NCBI GenBank assembly: GCA_022605405.1 | Contig: JABYQQ010000001.1 | Coordinates: 5,332,001 to 5,396,000, forward strand | DNA length: 64,000 nucleotides | Source of the DNA: Earliella scabrosa | Taxonomy: Eukaryota; Basidiomycota; Agaricomycetes; Polyporales; Polyporaceae | Reading direction: 5' to 3' | In this document: in pieces, positions 33,878 through 45,365 of the stretch | How the letters are laid out: each line of letters begins with the position of its first letter | Position numbering within the stretch: the stretch's first letter is position 1 | Made by a program: the position numbers and the translations under genes | Notes under the pieces: model-generated | The model's database searches: none | What the model saw: only the letters and a program-made list of their open reading frames with translations | What the model was told of the DNA's origin: nothing

Positions 33878-34383
33878 CAGCTTCAACCTCGACGTCGACG
33901 TTCCAATGCTTCCTCGAGGTATCCCAAGGCATTAAATTTTAGCTCACCGAACCTCATAGCCGCTTCAGTCGCTGGCTTTCGAGCAGGAGTGCTGCAAAGG
34001 GCGGTTCGAAGTCGGCTCTCTCCCTCTCGCCCTAGCAGCATGCAGTAGAGCTGGACTGTATCGCGGTCTAGTTACATCGTATAACGACTTCGCAATATAT
34101 GAAAAGAACGATACCGTGCCCAATGGCATGTGACTGCGGACTACGGCTGTGTTCTGGTTGACGAACTCGGACGTCGAGTTCATGACGGGACACATAGGAT
34201 GCGGTACGATGCGCCACCATGATGATTTCAAGAAGCAAACAATATTCCGGCGTTTCTTGAGATGCGCCCCAGGCAATCTGCAGGTATGCTGTCGGCTAGA
34301 TTATGTACATGGAGATGGTCTGAGAGTACTAGAGGTGCTGACGGTTTCTTCGCACTGTCGCTTCCTCATCGTGAGTTTCTCCG
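33878..34383 (+). repeat. Diverged dispersed repeat, copy 2
   Basis: Plus-strand partner of the minus-strand repeat at 4215-4727. Alignment starts near cgacgtcgacgttccaatgc and runs to about tcctcatcgtg. It has a few insertions relative to copy 1, for example the stretch around 34184-34230 (gggacacataggatgcgg..). It lies 0.8 kb upstream of the P450 pair. Coding status unknown. Confidence 0.75.
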
Positions 34384-35029
34384 TCTGGTTCTCCTCAGCA
34401 ACCTTCGACATCTCACACTATATACCGCATCATAGGGACCTACAAGGACCGGGCATTCTACGGCACGCAACGTTGACCTCATTACGGGACTTGCCGTGTC
34501 TTGCTGGCAGGAGTGCGTCATGCAATCCCGCACCCTGCTGCCTCACAGGTCTTCTGCCTCTCCGCAACGCATGTGCGTAGGGTTTGGCGACATCGGCGAC
34601 CTCTCACCGAGCTCTCTCGTAACCATGTGGGCGTCGCCTGCCGAATCCTGCGCGCGACAGTCGGCGCGGAAGGCTTCGCTCCATTGACTCGCTACTAACC
34701 TACCCCTAAAGATCCTCGGGCTTGGTTGCCGAAGTGCAGGCACACTGCGGACGAGATCTCTGATCTCCAGTGTGAGTTTGGCTCCTGCATAGGCTCGACA
34801 GTGTACTAATGTTGCAGCGCGGCGAACACATTTTAAATGGCCGGGTTCATTCGATGCCTCCTGCTGTGAAGTATCTCGCAGTCAACCTCCGTAACCTCGC
34901 CCAGATCCTCTAGAGACCCCGATCGACGGCTGGCCCTCGGCACTTCTATACAACGTTTCATAGTCAGCGATCCGACTGGGTGGGATGTACTCTACCGGTA
35001 ACCCTACCCACTCTCAATAAGCGTTCCTC
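34384..35029. other. Spacer upstream of the P450 pair
   Basis: No coding region supported; presumed promoter-side DNA of the P450 pseudogene. Confidence 0.45.
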
Positions 35030-35037
35030 TATTTAAA
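35030..35037 (+). promoter_or_regulatory. TATA-like element before the P450 pseudogene
   Basis: tatttaaa, 109 bp before the presumed ATG at 35146. It appears preserved although the gene is broken. Confidence 0.4.
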
Positions 35038-35145
35038 GCTAATTGGCGCGGCCTCGCAGTCGGTCATTGCGTAGTCTCAACCAAGACCCTCCGCGCGGCG
35101 CGAGGGGTTTGTGTTGAACCTAGGTCATTGCGCACTCGTCGCCTC

Positions 35146-37422
35146 ATGCTACATCATCTACTTGAAACGCCTACGCGCGCAGGCCTGACAGCAGGTGCGA
35201 TCACACTAGCCCCAGTGAGATACTTTCAATCAAACATGGCATGAATTGAAACGAACTGACGTTCCGGTATGCTTAGGTCACTCATCAGGTGTTCCGGTGC
35301 TTTGAGACGTATTCGATCTTCATACATGCACTCCTAGCACCGCCCGGTCTGTTGGCTGAATATGTCGCTTCACGCCCTCGTTCAGCAATCTCACCCGTCA
35401 ATGAACTGCGAGTGGCCTACCCAACCTATCATTCAGCACTCGTCGTGTCCGTATTGATCTACCGCATCTCGCCTCTCCATCCGCTTGTCATCTACCCCGG
35501 CCCTCTGCCTTGCAGGATGTCAAAGTTCTGGATGGGGTTCCTCACTATTTCCGGTCACCAGTACGAGTACATCAAGGCGCTTCATCACAAGTACGGCGAT
35601 ATTGTCAGAATCGCTACGTCCTCGACGTTCATACTGTCTTTGCTCATCTAGCTAACCGCCGATCGCGCTGGCTTCCTCAAGGTACGAACGAGGTCTCTAT
35701 CCGCGATCCATCCGTTATCCCCAAGGTCCTTGGCCGGTCTGGCCTGAGGAAAGGTCCTCGTACGTCAACCCTTCGTTGCTTATGACCCTTGCGCTTACGA
35801 CTCACTTCTGGGCGATTATTTGCAGATTTCCTCGGCAGCATGCTGGATGCCAACGCAATCAACCTCGTGGCATTGCAGGACATTGACTACCACCTGCAGC
35901 GTCGGCGGCCTTGGGCTCGCGCGTTCACTCCGAATGCGCTGAAGGACTTTGAGGAACGCATCGCGTCACATGCAAAACAGCTCATCCTACGGCTGGAGGA
36001 AGAGAAAGGTGTGGTCAAGCTGAACGAATGGATCGAGCAATTCGCGTATGTTCAAGTCACCTACTGACTCGATGATGGGGACTGACGCACGGATAACTCC
36101 CAGGTATGATTTCACGTCGGACATGGCGTACGTGGTTCCATTCGATGCTCACAGCATACACATCCTGTTGTAGACTTGGGAGCAGCTCCGAACTTCTCAC
36201 CGGGAAGAATCAAACTAACTTTCTCGTTAGCCGACACCTTGGTGTACGTGTGACGATTTGCTTGTGCTCGAACTCTACTCATGGTATCGATTTAGAGGCG
36301 CTGTTCGGTCACGTCCCTTGGCTAGGAATCCGTGTGGGGTGACTCCTCTTTGTAGCCAAAGTGGGGAGGAAGGTCGTCGAGTACTTACTGTCGGGACCAA
36401 ACGCAGAAGCGCATCGACCGCAGTCCTGTCCAAAGGAAAGATCTCTTCTACTACCTCGTACGTCTCGCGTGTTTGCTCTCGACGTTCATCACCAAACTGT
36501 ATCGCTGCGTACAGAACCACGAAGACGCTCCAGAGATCGCGCCGCCGTCCATGGAGCAGCTTGTACAGACTGTGTACAGTATAAGACGGTCTCACAGCGA
36601 TGGTCGCAGGGTCCGACACAGTCTCTGGCGCGAAGTTGGCGAGTCTCTTCAGCTGTCTTATGGCCCATCCAGAGACGTACAAGAAGCTGCAAGCAGAGAT
36701 CGACAAGTTCTACCCCTCTACGGAGGATATTGTCAACACCGCCCACCATCGAGACATGCATTATCTCACTGCCGTCATGTCAGTGTCTCCTCGAGGCCCC
36801 TTGTGACCGTTGTATCACTGAATAGTTGGTTTTCTTGTAGCAACGAGAGTTTGCGTCTGTTCCCGTCTGTTCCCGGATGTACCCAGCGCGAGGTCCCATC
36901 CACAGGAATAACCGTACGCTCGATGTCTGTCTTGAGCATTATGGTGGCGACGCATTCTGACTACTTGCTGCCGGACCTCAGTTACCTCCCGCCGGGGACG
37001 AAACTCTGGGTCCATGCGTACTCCATGGCGACTCGTACAACTTCTCTCTCGCCCCGGATACGTTCTTCCCCGAGCGTTGGCTCATCGCGTCCGGAGACGC
37101 CTCTGCGGCCAAGCAGCTACCGTCCTCCCTGGCTCATAGCTCGACGTTTGTGCACAACGAGGAGGCGTTCATCCCGTTCTCGTATGGGCCGATGAACTGG
37201 GTTGGGAAGAACCTCGCGCAACAAGAGATGAGGATCGTGATCTGCGCGATCATGCAGAGGTTCCACATGCGGCCTGTTGAGGGGTGGACGCTGGAGGAGT
37301 ACCGTAGGGGTTCCGGGACTACTTTGTCACAACCCGTGGCGATGTGCCGGTACATCTCGACGTGCGGGTTTAGGCAGGGCGCCCAGGAACCCGATGAAGG
37401 CACGAGCACTAATGAACGGTAG
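35146..37422 (+). pseudogene. Cytochrome P450 pseudogene, tandem paralogue of the next gene
   Basis: Exon 1 (35146-35214) and exon 2 (VFRCFETYSIFIHALL .. GHQYEYIKALHHKYGDIVRI) parallel the intact P450 downstream. Decay is clear. The donor after VRI is lost and the frame runs into a stop (SSTFILSLLI*). A TGA follows FGHVPWLGIRVG at about 36340. About 20 extra bases before the I-helix (36570-36596) shift the frame, after which MVAGSDTVSGAKLASLFSC reads well. Another shift follows KLWVHAYSM. The heme-binding segment is FSYGPMNWVGKNLA, with Trp where the axial Cys must be. The I-helix, ESLR and FFPERWL motifs are still readable. It cannot make a functional P450. Confidence 0.9.
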
Positions 37423-37852
37423 GTACATTCCTTCGTCCATTACTTCTGCCGAGAATCTTGAAGCTTCGTTGACAGTGCACGACTGGGCACCTGTCGGACC
37501 TCATTGATGACGACTAGCGTTAGCGCATGGACCTTCTCAACTCTTGACCATCCACAGGCTGGAGCAGATCTTCATCGTGACCTGTTGCCGACTCAGCGGA
37601 GTGCCCACACGGACTTGAAGGCCCAAATTAAAGTTGCCGCTACTACTAGCGTTCAAGTTGCACGACATCTCAGAGAGATGCCTGCAGGATAATGACGTAC
37701 TGTACGTCGTGGCTGACAGAGTGTATGCATTGATGCCTCGTGACTCTCGCTCGGAGTTGACCCAGGTTGGTCCGCGCGATCTACAGCTGGGCGGTAAACC
37801 TCAGCGGGTCTCTATCGAACGCCACTCTCGTTGACGCTGGCTTGCTTAGATC

Positions 37853-37859
37853 TATTAAA
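37853..37859 (+). promoter_or_regulatory. TATA-like element of the intact P450 gene
   Basis: tattaaa, 39 bp before the ATG at 37898; close spacing for a TATA box. Confidence 0.4.
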
Positions 37860-37897
37860 GGCCATCGCTCAGCGGGCGCAGTCTCCCAGTCTGCACC

Positions 37898-40267
37898 ATG
37901 AATCTTCTCATCTCTCCGGTCAGCTTCTTTGAGTCAACGCTGGAGTCGCTCTCAGAGTCGCCGTCTCGCAGTGATGTAGTCACAGTTGTCGTTGTACTTG
38001 CTTTGGTGAGTTCTCCATTTGTGACAAACCCTGCCAGTGGTAGGGCAATACAGACAAGTCTGCTAACATTTCGACGCACTCAGATTGCCCACCATTTCTT
38101 CCGGCGTTTCGAGACATACTCCCTCTTCATTCACGTATCCCTCCTTCTTGTACCCCCAGGTATCCTCTCCGGATACGTCGTGTCTCGCCCTAGTTCAACA
38201 TGGACGGTGCTCAACGCATTCTTCTTCATATGTCCAATCTATCTGTCCGCCCTCTCAACAAGCGTCTTGCTGTACCGGCTTTCGCCTTTCCATCCCCTTG
38301 CGCGATACCCGGGTCCGCTCAAGTGCAAGGTCTCAAAGCTGTGGATGGCACGCCTCAGCCTTGAGGGTCATCAGCACAGATACATCAAAACGCTGCACGA
38401 CAGATACGGGGACTTCGTCAGAATCGGTCCGTCTTCTCCACCACTTCCTCCGTCCGTGCCCGAAAATTTGATAATATATGCCTCGGCCACAGGCCCAAAC
38501 GAACTCTCGATCCGCGATCCATCTGTCATACCTCAACTCCTCGGTCCATCTGGTCTACCAAAAGGCCCACGTACGTCCTTCTTTCCTGACCCACACCTTC
38601 ATAGACCAACGAACTTGGCAGATCTCATTGGCAGATCGCTGAATCCCAAAATCCTCATGGTTATCGCCATGCAGAACACAGACTATCATCTGCAGCGCCG
38701 CAAACCGTGGACCCGCGGGCTCTCCCCTGGTGCAATCAAGGATTACGAAGAGCGCATTGCCTTGCATACGAAGCGACTCGTCTGGAAGCTGAAAGCGGCG
38801 GGCGAATTCACGCTGAACGAGTGCATCGATAGCTTTGCGTACGTTGGACCTTGAGTCACACTATCGACGCACCTTCCCTCGGTTTGCCTTATATGGTCAA
38901 CGCTGACTCGAAACCTCTTGTACTAGGTACGACTTCATGTCGGATATGGCGTGGGTTTTGTCTCGCCAGTTTGATCCTCGGTTTCTCGCTGACTATTGGC
39001 CCACACTCAGACTCGGCGAAAGCTTATCGGACTTGTCAAGCGAGAGAGAGCCCGATCAATTTTGGTCATCCTTGGAGGACTCAGTGCCGTAGGCTTGATT
39101 GTCATGCTTGCGAGTCGGAGGTGATTCTTAACATCGCACTATGCAGCATAGCGACGTTCTTCGGACATGTCCCCTGGCTCGGTGTCTACATGGGCAAGGT
39201 GCCGGCTGCAGCCGATCAAATACAGAAATTGATCGCATATTGTCGGACGCGAGCCCAGGAACGCCTTAAACGTAGCCCTGTCCTGAAGAAGGACTTGTTT
39301 CATTACCTCGTACGTGATATCTCCTGCGTGCGTGAGTGGTCTCCCAGAGTCCCACTGATATATGGAATAGAACTACGAGGATGATCCAGAAGTTGAACCG
39401 CCACCTCTTCAGCAACTTGTCGACGACGGGATTACAGCGATGATCGCTGGTGCCGACACTGTCTCCAGCGCGCTGACAAGCCTTTTCGGCTGTCTCATGG
39501 CCCATCCAGACGCGTATGAGAAGCTGCAAACAGAGGTTGACAGGTACTATCCTCCCTCCGAGGACATCATCAATACTGCACACCATTCAGACATGAACTA
39601 CTTGACTGCGGTTATGTGAGCTACTTCGCGATCTCGTTCACGTCCTCGCTAGTGCTGAGCAACGACTGCTCTCGTACTAGCAACGAAACTTTGCGGCTCT
39701 TCCCCTCCGTCCCCGGGTGCACTCAGCGTGAAGTACCCCCCAATGGTCCAGGCACAACTGTAGGATCGCAGTAAGTAATACATCGCTGTCTGCATGTCTC
39801 TCGATGATTCTCTAGTCTCACAAACAAGTCGCGTTAGCTACATCCCACCCGGGACGAAGCTCTGGCTACACGCATACTTGATGCAGCGTGACCCACGCAA
39901 TTTCTCTCCGGCTCCAGACACCTTCTGCCCCGAGCGCTGGCTGATGGCGTCGGGGGGACCAGAGTCCGAGAGCAAAACGCTGCCGGGCGACATGGCCCGG
40001 GTCGACGGGTCGACGTTGATCCACAACGAAGATGCCTTCATTCCCTTCTCATACGGCCCGATGAATTGCGTCGGGAAGAACCTGGCCCTGCAGGAGATGA
40101 AAATGGTTGTGTGCGCTATCATACAGAGTTTCTACATGCGGCCGGCCAGGGAAGGATGGACGGTTGGAGAGTATCAGTCAGAGTTCAGAGATTACTTCTT
40201 GACGACGCGGGGCAAAGTCCGTGTTATACTTGAGAGACGACCGGGGTGTATGCCTCTAGACTTGTAA
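37898..40267 (+). CDS. Cytochrome P450 monooxygenase, membrane-anchored
   Basis: Heme-thiolate oxygenase of the ER; substrate unknown. Ten exons (37898-38005, 38084-38426, 38493-38570, 38622-38838, 38927-38950, 39011-39088, 39147-39309, 39371-39615, 39681-39770, 39838-40267) give 591 residues, all junctions in phase. N-terminal hydrophobic helices (VVTVVVVLAL, YSLFIHVSLLLVPPGIL, LSALSTSVLLYRL) are followed by the RYPGPL hinge. The I-helix is IAGADTVSSAL, the ExxR motif is NETLRLFP, PERF is CPERWL, and the heme loop is FSYGPMNCVGKNLA with Cys near residue 526. Exon 5 is only 24 nt (YDFMSDMA region). Sequence style matches CYP families expanded in Polyporales with PGPL .. KLW starts. Its tandem upstream copy is a pseudogene. 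Confidence 0.93.
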
Positions 40268-40345
40268 TTGTACATATAAAGCCAAGCGAAGAAAGGTACA
40301 TAGTGCTCTCGAAGACCCCCAAGATACGTGTGATTCATCCGGCAA

Positions 40346-43300
40346 CTAACGAGCAGATAGTTGTTGAAGTAGCGTCTCCAGCGACGCCAGCCGTGCAATC
40401 AAATCCGCCGACTGCGCATCAAGCTTCTTCTCCACGCGACTCAGACGCTCCTCTATCGACGATGCAGAATCTCCAGATTGGTGAGGTTCTCCCGAATGAG
40501 ACTCAGCAGGAGCCGAGATGAGTGTGTGCGACCAATCGTGTCCTGGGTATACGCTGGGCGCCCGCTGTAGAAGCCATGGCTTCGTGCGTTCTATGTGCTG
40601 GTTGCAGCTGTAGCACACCGCGACAACTTCGCGACCTGCAGGATCCAAAGGTTAGAAACATTGCGAAGACGACCGGGATGACATACTTGAATTGTGGCAC
40701 GTAACGCAAGTCCAGAAGGGACGCTCTTTGACCTCCGTCTTGCATTCGATACAACGGACTGCGATGTCGTCCGAGTCGCCGGGTGTATCAGTACGTTCCG
40801 CAGCCATGCGTATTTTGTATTCCATCTGAGACAAGGCATACTGCGCGGCAAATATGATCGCATGTCGGTAGACCCTGAACTTGACAGAGCGGAACTGGAT
40901 GACGCTGTGATCCTGCGAATGAACCTTCCCTCGGGCAGCGACTTGCTTGTTGTCGGTGAAACAAGCAAAGCAGAGGTCGATGCTGTGGTCGACCTCACGA
41001 CTCGAGCAAGGGACGCAGAGGAAACGAGACGAAATGAGGGGATACGTCCCGCAGCCATCGCAGGAGACACGCCTACACCTCGAATCAGCAAGCGTACAAC
41101 ATACCCGATGTTCGACACTCACTCGTGAACAATGTCTCGTCGATCCTTGAACATCGAGATGCAACGCCAGAGATGGAGATCGTCCGGATGGATCTGCCGC
41201 GTGAGCTGCGCCCACTCCTGAGCGTCGACGCTCTCGTGGTCGTCCGATTCCCGCAGCTTGAGCAGCTCGATGTATCGTTGACGCTGGTTCCGGCGTGCAG
41301 CGAGCGCGGTCCACGTCAGACGACGGCTTTGCACCGCCCGGAGGGTCGCATCCAGGGCCAGCTTCCAAAGCGCCTTCACTCTATTCGCTGCAAACTCGTC
41401 GTCGGAGGGACAGGACAGGAGGTACTCGACTGCGCGTCGTTTGAGGAAGAACGTTCCGTGGGTGTAGTCGGAAGTCAGCGCTGTCGCCACCGATCCCACG
41501 TCTGAGGCGTTGTCACCCTCGTCGTCTCCTGTGTCTTCGCCGGCCCCTACAGAGGTGTCTTGGCCTGGGCTTTCTGCCCTCTGAACTTCGATCGTGGGAG
41601 TCTGAGGAACCTCGTTTTCTCCAACACTATCGGGCTCACAGTCGTCCGGTTCTAAGGTGGCTTCGTTATCCTCAGCCCTGGTGCAAAGACATCAATGTCC
41701 GACGAGGTAGAATAGATTGATTCCGACCTACTTCGCCTCGCTTCCGAGCGGATCGTCGCTCGTTTCTGGAGCGTCATCCTCGTCACCTGGGGTGTATTGC
41801 CAGTTGGAATCGGGTGGGCCCCACTCGCCAGTGATCTCGTCAGTGTCCGCAGAGACGACACCTTCGTAGCGCCACACGGTCTTCTCCGAGCTGCCGTACT
41901 GCAGTAGCTGGTACTCTTTCAAGAATGTGATGCGGCTCCCGTCCAGTGTTCCGTGGACAGTGAATGGTCCAAAAGCGTCAACTCCCGAACCATCAATGGC
42001 GCCGCCCTCCCTATGAGATGTGATGGTGAAGCCAACCAGTCCGTCGCCGTCCTGATCGCTGTAAGCGTATGAGCCGCTCCAATGTCCTACCAGCGACTGC
42101 GCCACGGACGAAGTGTTTACGTCTAGCTCGTCGGATGCGGGAGCGGCTATCGAGTCGAAATCCTCCGTCTGTGGGCCGTACCAGAGGGGTAGCTCCCCAG
42201 ACTCGGAGTTCAGGTCCCTGCTTGACTCTAGAGATAGGGAAGATATGGCGGTCTGGACCTGTTGAGCGTCGACGTGGGGTGATCTTGCCCACGTGTCGTT
42301 AAATTCGGCTTCTTCCAACACGTACGAATACTAGATGGCCTAGTCAGCGTGCCGTGGACGATAAATGAGACCCTAGGACGCACTATACCGTAGAAGAACT
42401 TCCCTAGCTGCTCCTTCTCTTGAAGATTCTGTAGTTTGAATACAGCTTGAGAACCGACAGTAATTCATCAGCGTCAGCAATTGCGCGTGTCACGACAGAT
42501 CTCACCTTGCAGCGTGTGCACACGATCCCAGATAGCCTCGATCAAGGTAGATAGGGACTGCCGAATGACCCCGAGTTCCAATATATGGAGTGTCGTGGAA
42601 TGCCCAATGCGTATGATGGACAGAGCCCTGCGCAGCAAGAGGAATATAAGTGGCAAGATATACTGTAGGTGCGATATGAGTCACAAGACGGTCCAACAAC
42701 AATCTTCGACGCGCTCACCCTCTCTGGCCTTCCGTCGCCCGCAACGATGATCAGTGTATTCGCCGCGTCGATGCAGTACTTCACAGCGCGTAGACCGCGC
42801 TCCATCTTCGCCTCCGTATCGAGGACGTGGTCCTTAAACTTCAGAAAGATAGCGTCGTCTTCCCAGTCCATGTCGTCCCACTGTTCGACGTCCCGCAGCC
42901 CCCCGAGAAGGTCTTCGACAACGCAGACCTCCCACGAGTGAACAAAGTCGGCTGCAATCTTGCGGTTCGCGGGAAGTACGGCGGGAATTGCAGACCCTAT
43001 TTCCGTGAAGAGGTTCCGGATGCGGCGGAAGTACCATTGGGCGGTCATCTCAAAGCCTGAAAGGAAACCGTAGTAGTTAGTGTTAGTCGGGCAGCTAGTA
43101 GCTAGTATCGGTGGTTATCAGGGAGAGCTCACCAATTGTCCAGTACGCGATCCAGTGAGGTAGGCTGAAATGACTGTGAGCGCCACGCATGTGCCAAACA
43201 CTGGGGGCATGACCCGATGTAACTATCGGTTACACTCTGATCACATCGCGTTTAAGGTCCAAATGTGGAAGCAATGTATCCAGGCGTCGCATATTGGAGA

Positions 43301-45365
43301 CATTCAAAATGTCTCAGGTTTCCGGGTTACATTCTGGATACATTTTGAATGCCGCATGTATCCAGCATGTATCCATGATGTGACGCCGCGACACATGGGA
43401 GACACATTTGGACCTTAATCACGATGTGACCAAGATGTAACAATGGGTTACATGGCCCGATGCCCCCAGTGAAATGTGCGAAGATCACTTACCTCCACGT
43501 CTGAGGTCGCGCAGCGGTGAACGCATTCACCTCGGCAACCGTGACGAAAGAAGACACATCATCGTCCAGCGCCTCGATCAGCGGCTGGACTCGCAGCACC
43601 GTGATGTACTGCAGAGCCCACTCGTCCTCGCGCGGAGCGTGCGGGTCTGCTCGTCGAGCGATGTCCGCAATCTCTTCCATGGCTTGAGTCACGTTCGCGG
43701 GGTCGCTCGCGTCTTGCTCCTTGGTAATGTCGCGGATGACCGCTAGGGCGGCGTGGCTGCCTTCGGCGAAGTGGTCACGAAGGGCCATGACAAGGTGCTT
43801 CGCCTTTACGCTGCCCTTCCAGCCCTAGAGCGAATCATCAGTTCAGATGTTCATTCATAGAGACGCTGACCTCGTGTAGGCACTGACCATCTCTTTCCAC
43901 ACGTGGTACATATCCTGTCGTCTTTTGCATCAGAGATCACTTGTAGCTCGATGAATGCAAAATGACTACTCACCCGGTCTACGATGCGCTCGTGTGGGCC
44001 AGAGAGCACCGCGTCGATGACTCGGTCAGACTCGTGCTTGATAGTGACCTTGACCTCGTCCACCTGGAGCCGCATCGCGTCGAACTTCTGGTCGAAGAAC
44101 TTGTTCTCCGCCAGCACCTGGTCCACGTCCTTGCTGATCTCCTTCTTCAGCTCCGACACCGTCTGCACCGCGTCTCCCTGGCCCCCGGGATGTTTCTTAG
44201 ACGCTTTGTCCTCCTTCGCGCTCGCTCCCCCAGTTCTGGTGTTCTGCTTCGCAAGCACCTGCTGCAGGAGCTGGTCGTCCTTGAGCACAGCCTCGGCGCC
44301 CCCGGGCTGCGCAGCCACGAGCGAGGACAGGTCGCGCTCTTCGGGAGACCGGAAGCGCTCGAAGACCACCTCCATGAGCTTCGAGACGTTCGCGTTGAGC
44401 TGGGTGAACTCGACGCTCATGGTCGAGAGGGTGAGGTTGGCAGAGGTAATGCCGACGCTGGCGTGGATCTGGAGGTCGAACTGGATCCCGGTCTTGTGGT
44501 CCGCGAACTTCTGTGCGACCTCGGTGAACTTCCCTTGCCATTTCGTGCTCGTGAAAAACTTGACTGCGGCCCAGGCGGCGCGGAAGAGATGGGACGCCGG
44601 TAAGCGACCCTGACGGCGTATGTAGCGCGGAGGTAGGGGAGGAGAAGACGTACCGGCGGTGGACCGCTTTTGGTAGCTGTCGCAGACTTTGGCGCAGCGT
44701 TTGATGGTGTCGATGATTGCGCCCATGCGCTGGCGGAGACGATCTTCGATCGAGAGTCCGCCGGGACCTGGTGCCTTTGGATCGGCGACTTGCTTGAGCC
44801 TGTCGTGCGAGTACCGAAGTTTACTGTCAGTCTCTGGGGAGAGCAAGGCGAGACGCACATGGTAAGGGTCTGCATCGTATCGCACATGGTCACATTGAGC
44901 GCGAGGACTTTGTCGTCGTTGTTGCGCCTCGCGAGCTCGAGTGTGAGCCCAGCTTTGAAGAGAGACACCGCAACTGCGTACGATCTGGTCAGGGTCGTGT
45001 GCACTGAGCGAGCAGTGCGAGAGGGCTACGTTACCTTGTATGAACGGGTGGGCTTTCCCCACCTCGTCTAGGACTTTCATTAGCACCTTACTGTGCTGGG
45101 TGAAGGCGCTGACTTGGTCTTTGACGAACGAGAACGCCTCCTGCGCGATGTCGCCCTGGGCAATGGATACCATGCGGCTGTGTGCCACGTTAGATACAGC
45201 ATCACCTACATTGCGGGATGAATGTGGCTCTATCAGGACAGACGGGAAGACGTTCGTACCGAGCGCATTGAGTCTCTTCTCGGCTGTTGAGGCCTGGTAG
45301 GCCTGGGTAGCCTTGATAGCAGCGTCGGCCTCTTGAAGCGCCTTCTCGGAAAACTCTGTGGACAT
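40346..45365 (-). CDS. 1,327-aa EF-hand/ZZ-finger protein of an Agaricomycete-specific family
   Basis: Fourteen exons join in phase from ATG 45365 to the TAG at 40346. The N-terminal 400 residues are helical, resembling the Goodbye-type N-terminal region of fungal STAND proteins (SKVLMKVLDEVGKAHPFIQVAVSLFKAG .. SGPHERIVDRD); that likeness is from memory. A single EF-hand-like loop is at about 498-509 (DDDVSSFVTVAE); its usual central Gly is Ser. LPHWIAYWTIG and a helical domain follow. A beta-rich module (LVGHWSGSYAYSDQD) sits at about 800. An acidic linker leads to a ZZ finger (SCDGCGTYPLI .. DLCFACF, about 1105-1145), then CIECKTEV .. CVTC .. CYSCNQHI and a coiled tail. The gene at 1-1471 is its paralogue. 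One intron (43165-43492) hosts a transposable element. In-frame Mets upstream, to 45554, leave the start uncertain. Function unknown. Confidence 0.85.
43199..43471. mobile_element. CACTA-like non-autonomous element (273 bp) in an intron
   Basis: Ends read CACTGGGGGCAT at the left and ATGCCCCCAGTG at the right, with subterminal inverted similarity (cccgatgtaac .. ggttaca; aaggtccaaatgtg .. cacatttggacctta; several tgtatcca/tggataca words). It is flanked by AAA at 43196-43198 and 43472-43474, a 3-bp duplication as expected for CACTA elements. No transposase is encoded. Removing element plus one AAA leaves a 52-nt intron, the normal size here. Confidence 0.8.

Noticed and set aside
43962..44613. 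Plus-strand frames of more than 200 residues opposite the EF-hand/ZZ gene
   Set aside because: The minus strand shows a continuous, correctly phased gene of a known family here; the plus frames are its shadow.
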